Part shown: piece by piece, positions 46,425-48,012 of the stretch
Layout of the letters: the number at the start of each line of letters is the position of its first letter
How positions within the stretch are numbered: position 1 is the first letter of the stretch
Origin: Planctomycetaceae bacterium
GTDB taxonomy: Bacteria > Planctomycetota > UBA1135 > GCA-002686595
Length of the DNA: 48,012 nucleotides
Direction of reading: 5' to 3'
Assembly: GCA_016125265.1 (NCBI GenBank)
Contig: WGMC01000019.1
Span: 1-48,012, forward strand
Program-made: the position numbers and the translations under genes
The notes under the pieces: model-generated
Seen by the model: the letters and a program-made list of their open reading frames with translations, nothing else
The model's database searches: none
Told to the model about the DNA's origin: nothing

Positions 46425-46455
46425 TTGACTCCGGCCGATCGGGCCCCGTTAGCGT
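46425..46455 (+). promoter_or_regulatory. Candidate sigma-70-type promoter of the FlhG-like gene
   Basis: TTGACT (46425-46430) and TAGCGT (46450-46455) with a 19-nt spacer form the best -35/-10 pair seen in the window. Predicted transcription start near 46462 leaves a leader of about 30 nt before the ATG at 46493. Confidence 0.5.
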
Positions 46456-46492
46456 GCAGATGGCCCCCGGACCTCCCGTTCGGGGCCAGGCG

Positions 46493-47449
46493 ATGGCCAC
46501 CTCAGAGGAGCGGGGCGATGCGAGCCACGAGTCTCCGCAGCCGCGGGCAGCGGGGTCCGCCCATGGGCCGCCGGGTGCGGACGGCGGATGGGAATCGCTC
46601 GCTTCGCGTCCACCCTTCTACGCCGCGGCGCGCCGGCCGGCGGCCCACAGCTTGTGTGTGGCGAGCGGCAAGGGCGGCGTGGGCAAAACCGCCGTCGCCG
46701 CGTCCTTGGCCCAGCTCTTCGCGCGCCTCGGCTCGACCCTGATCGTCGACGGGGACCTCGGCGTTGGGAACGCTCACATCCTGCAAGACGTGCAGCCGGA
46801 GCGGCACCTCGGCGACGTGGTGTGCGGGCGCGTCAGCCTGCGCGACGCGCTGGTGTCATGCGAACCTCACCTCGATCTCGTCTGCGGCGGCAGCGGCCTG
46901 CCGCACTTGGCCCACCTCGAGCCGAGCGAGCGTCGGTTGCTCGCCCTCGGCCTCGCCGACGTGCAGCGCGACTACCGCGCCATGCTGGTGGATTGCGGAG
47001 CAGGTGTGTCGGACCAGACACTCGACTTCGCCGAGGGGTCGGACGGCACGTTGCTCGTGACCACGCCGGACGTGACGGCGCTGACCGATGCCTACGCCTT
47101 CTACAAGGTGTTGCTCGCGCGCCAGCCGGATGCGCTCGTTTGGCTCGTCGTGAACCGGGCCCAGGACGCGGCCGAGGCCCAACGTGTGCTCGAGCGCTTC
47201 GAACATGTGTCGCGCCGTTTCCTTGGCGCGAGCCCCAAGGGAATCGGCTGGATCCCGGACGATCCCGCCGTGCGCGCCGCCGTGAACCGCCGCCGGGCCG
47301 TGGTGCGCGCCGAACCGACGTCGCCCTCGAGCCGCGCCCTGGCCGAGCTGTTCGCGCGCCTGGTGCGCGAACTCTCCGCACGCGAACCCGCGGGCCTCGG
47401 CACGCGCCTCTCCGAACTCTCGACCCGCCCGCGCCGCCTGGGGGCGTGA
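46493..47449 (+). CDS. FlhG/MinD-type ParA-family ATPase
   Basis: The 318-residue ATPase has an N-terminal 55-residue Pro/Gly/Ser-rich stretch and a deviant Walker A CVASGKGGVGKT. LIVDGDLGVGNAHILQ, where MinD has 'DxDxGxxN', and AMLVDCGAGVSDQTLDFAEG (Walker B) follow, then LLVTTPDVTALTDAYAFYKV. The GNAHILQ and TPDVTALTDAYAFYK wording is typical of FlhG/FleN/YlxH, which control flagellar number and position. No flagellar genes are next to it here, so it could act in another positioning system. Starts at 46343 and 46460 are possible but 46493 fits the promoter at 46425. Confidence 0.87.
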   Translation: MATSEERGDASHESPQPRAAGSAHGPPGADGGWESLASRPPFYAAARRPAAHSLCVASGKGGVGKTAVAASLAQLFARLGSTLIVDGDLGVGNAHILQDVQPERHLGDVVCGRVSLRDALVSCEPHLDLVCGGSGLPHLAHLEPSERRLLALGLADVQRDYRAMLVDCGAGVSDQTLDFAEGSDGTLLVTTPDVTALTDAYAFYKVLLARQPDALVWLVVNRAQDAAEAQRVLERFEHVSRRFLGASPKGIGWIPDDPAVRAAVNRRRAVVRAEPTSPSSRALAELFARLVRELSAREPAGLGTRLSELSTRPRRLGA

Positions 47450-47944
47450 GGCGGCGCATCCAACGCACGGATTCCGCGCGGACAGTGGCACGCGGCCGAG
47501 CGCGCGACGACGCCTTCCCTCGCCAGTGACGCACGTCCCTTGCGTGCAGGCCGGGTGCGATGTGAAGGGACACTGCGCCTGGCGAAGCGAACACGAAACC
47601 GGAGCAGCCATTTGCAGCACGGCCTTTGGCGCTCCCCTTGGGCGCGGACAGGGCCGCGCCCCTACATGGCGCGCACCTTGGGCGCGGACAGGGCCGTGCC
47701 CCTACAGAACGGATTCTGGGTGGGCGGTTGGACGCGACCGAATGCGCAACGAGGTATCCCGATCACAGCGTCGCGGAGGTCGGGTGCGCGGGCCTCCCGG
47801 CCCGCCTTGGAGCGCGCGCTACCCCCCCCGCGATGCCAAGCCCGACGCGCGTTCTGTTGGGGCGCGGCCCTGCCCTCTGTGTCAATGTGGCTGAGACAGC
47901 TTCCTTCCCCGCGATTAGTGTAGAGGGCAGCAGGATGCACCCCC
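47450..47944. other. Gene-free stretch with short palindromic repeats
   Basis: This 495-bp stretch has no frame with normal codon use. It holds a pair of 30-bp palindromic repeats at 47637-47706, a related sequence ggggcgcggccctgccctct near 47860-47880, and an AT-richer patch (gattagtgtagag near 47913-47925) that could be the promoter of the gene starting at 47945. Confidence 0.6.
47637..47706. repeat. Two 30-bp palindromic repeats in tandem
   Basis: The units at 47637-47666 and 47677-47706 read cttgggcgcggacagggccg followed by cgcccctaca, with one base difference, and are 10 nt apart. Each contains gggcgcgg/ccgcgccc able to form a hairpin. They resemble dispersed REP-like elements rather than a CRISPR, as there are only two copies and the spacer is too short. 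Confidence 0.75.
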
Positions 47945-48012
47945 GTGACCAAAGACCCGACCACCAACAGCAGCCCCTCCAGGGGGGAACCGGATCCCGA
48001 GGTGCCTGAGCG
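47945..48012 (+). CDS. Start of a further gene (cut by window edge)
   Basis: From the GTG at 47945 the frame reads MTKDPTTNSSPSRGEPDPEV and stays open to the window end. A TAGTGTAG patch lies about 25 nt upstream. The hydrophilic, Pro/Ser-rich N-terminus gives no family. Other frames close within this span. In many genomes an FlhG gene is followed by a flagellar sigma factor, but the repeat-filled gap here gives no reason to assume that. Confidence 0.4.
   Translation, partial: MTKDPTTNSSPSRGEPDPEVPE

Noticed and set aside
47637..47706. CRISPR array
   Set aside because: There are only two repeat units, a 10-nt spacer and no cas genes; each unit is itself a palindrome.

Overview
The window is about 48 kb of very GC-rich bacterial DNA with many GTG and TTG starts, frequent 4-nt stop/start overlaps and few strong Shine-Dalgarno sites. 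The gene set points to a free-living aerobic Gram-negative, most likely Planctomycetota. The reasons are an alternative complex III plus caa3 oxidase cluster with an ActD-ActE fusion, a Ser/Thr kinase with TolB-like and TPR domains, many secreted proteins of unknown function, and dispersed palindromic repeats. That assignment is an inference; the window holds no rRNA or other marker that settles it.

Left edge (1-1553): an accessory strip with the 5' end of an IS3-type transposase gene, a transposase remnant on the other strand, a lower-GC hypothetical gene and a gene-free stretch. It ends at a tRNA-Gly(CCC) gene (1554-1629).

Respiratory block (1720-19176, all + strand): a coiled-coil putative lipoprotein overlaps a RegB-type redox sensor kinase, followed by its RegA-type regulator. 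Next comes one long cluster for quinol oxidation and O2 reduction: actA (pentaheme cytochrome c), actB, actC, a fused actDE, actF, a small membrane protein, sco, coxB (CuA plus cytochrome c), coxA (A2-type), coxC, coxD and a second subunit-III-like gene. A RegA-like inverted motif lies between regA and actA. RegBA therefore probably adjusts this quinol:O2 chain to the redox state of the quinone pool.

A 570-bp convergent spacer (19177-19746) is filled with palindromic repeats. Beyond it, on the minus strand, lie typA/bipA, a DnaQ-type exonuclease with a WYL-like tail, and a Ser/Thr kinase. On the plus strand follow a hypothetical gene and pntAA-pntAB-pntB (proton-translocating transhydrogenase), closed by an 18-bp-stem hairpin.

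From 28830 to 39087 (minus strand) lie a thioredoxin-fold lipoprotein, a stand-alone DsbD-N-like protein, a putative zinc metallopeptidase lipoprotein, two tandem B12-binding radical SAM paralogues with a hairpin-rich leader, and a four-gene operon of exported or unknown proteins in which every junction is a 4-nt overlap. From 39406 onward lie a SurA/PpiC-like exported protein, an MsbA-type ABC exporter, ispF-ispD (minus), ruvC, a hypothetical protein, an FlhG/MinD-type ATPase, a short palindromic repeat pair and the first codons of a further gene.

The best candidates for undescribed biology are the tightly coupled four-gene operon (35392-39087), the radical SAM pair with its leader, the exonuclease-WYL fusion, and the lipoprotein coupled to regB.
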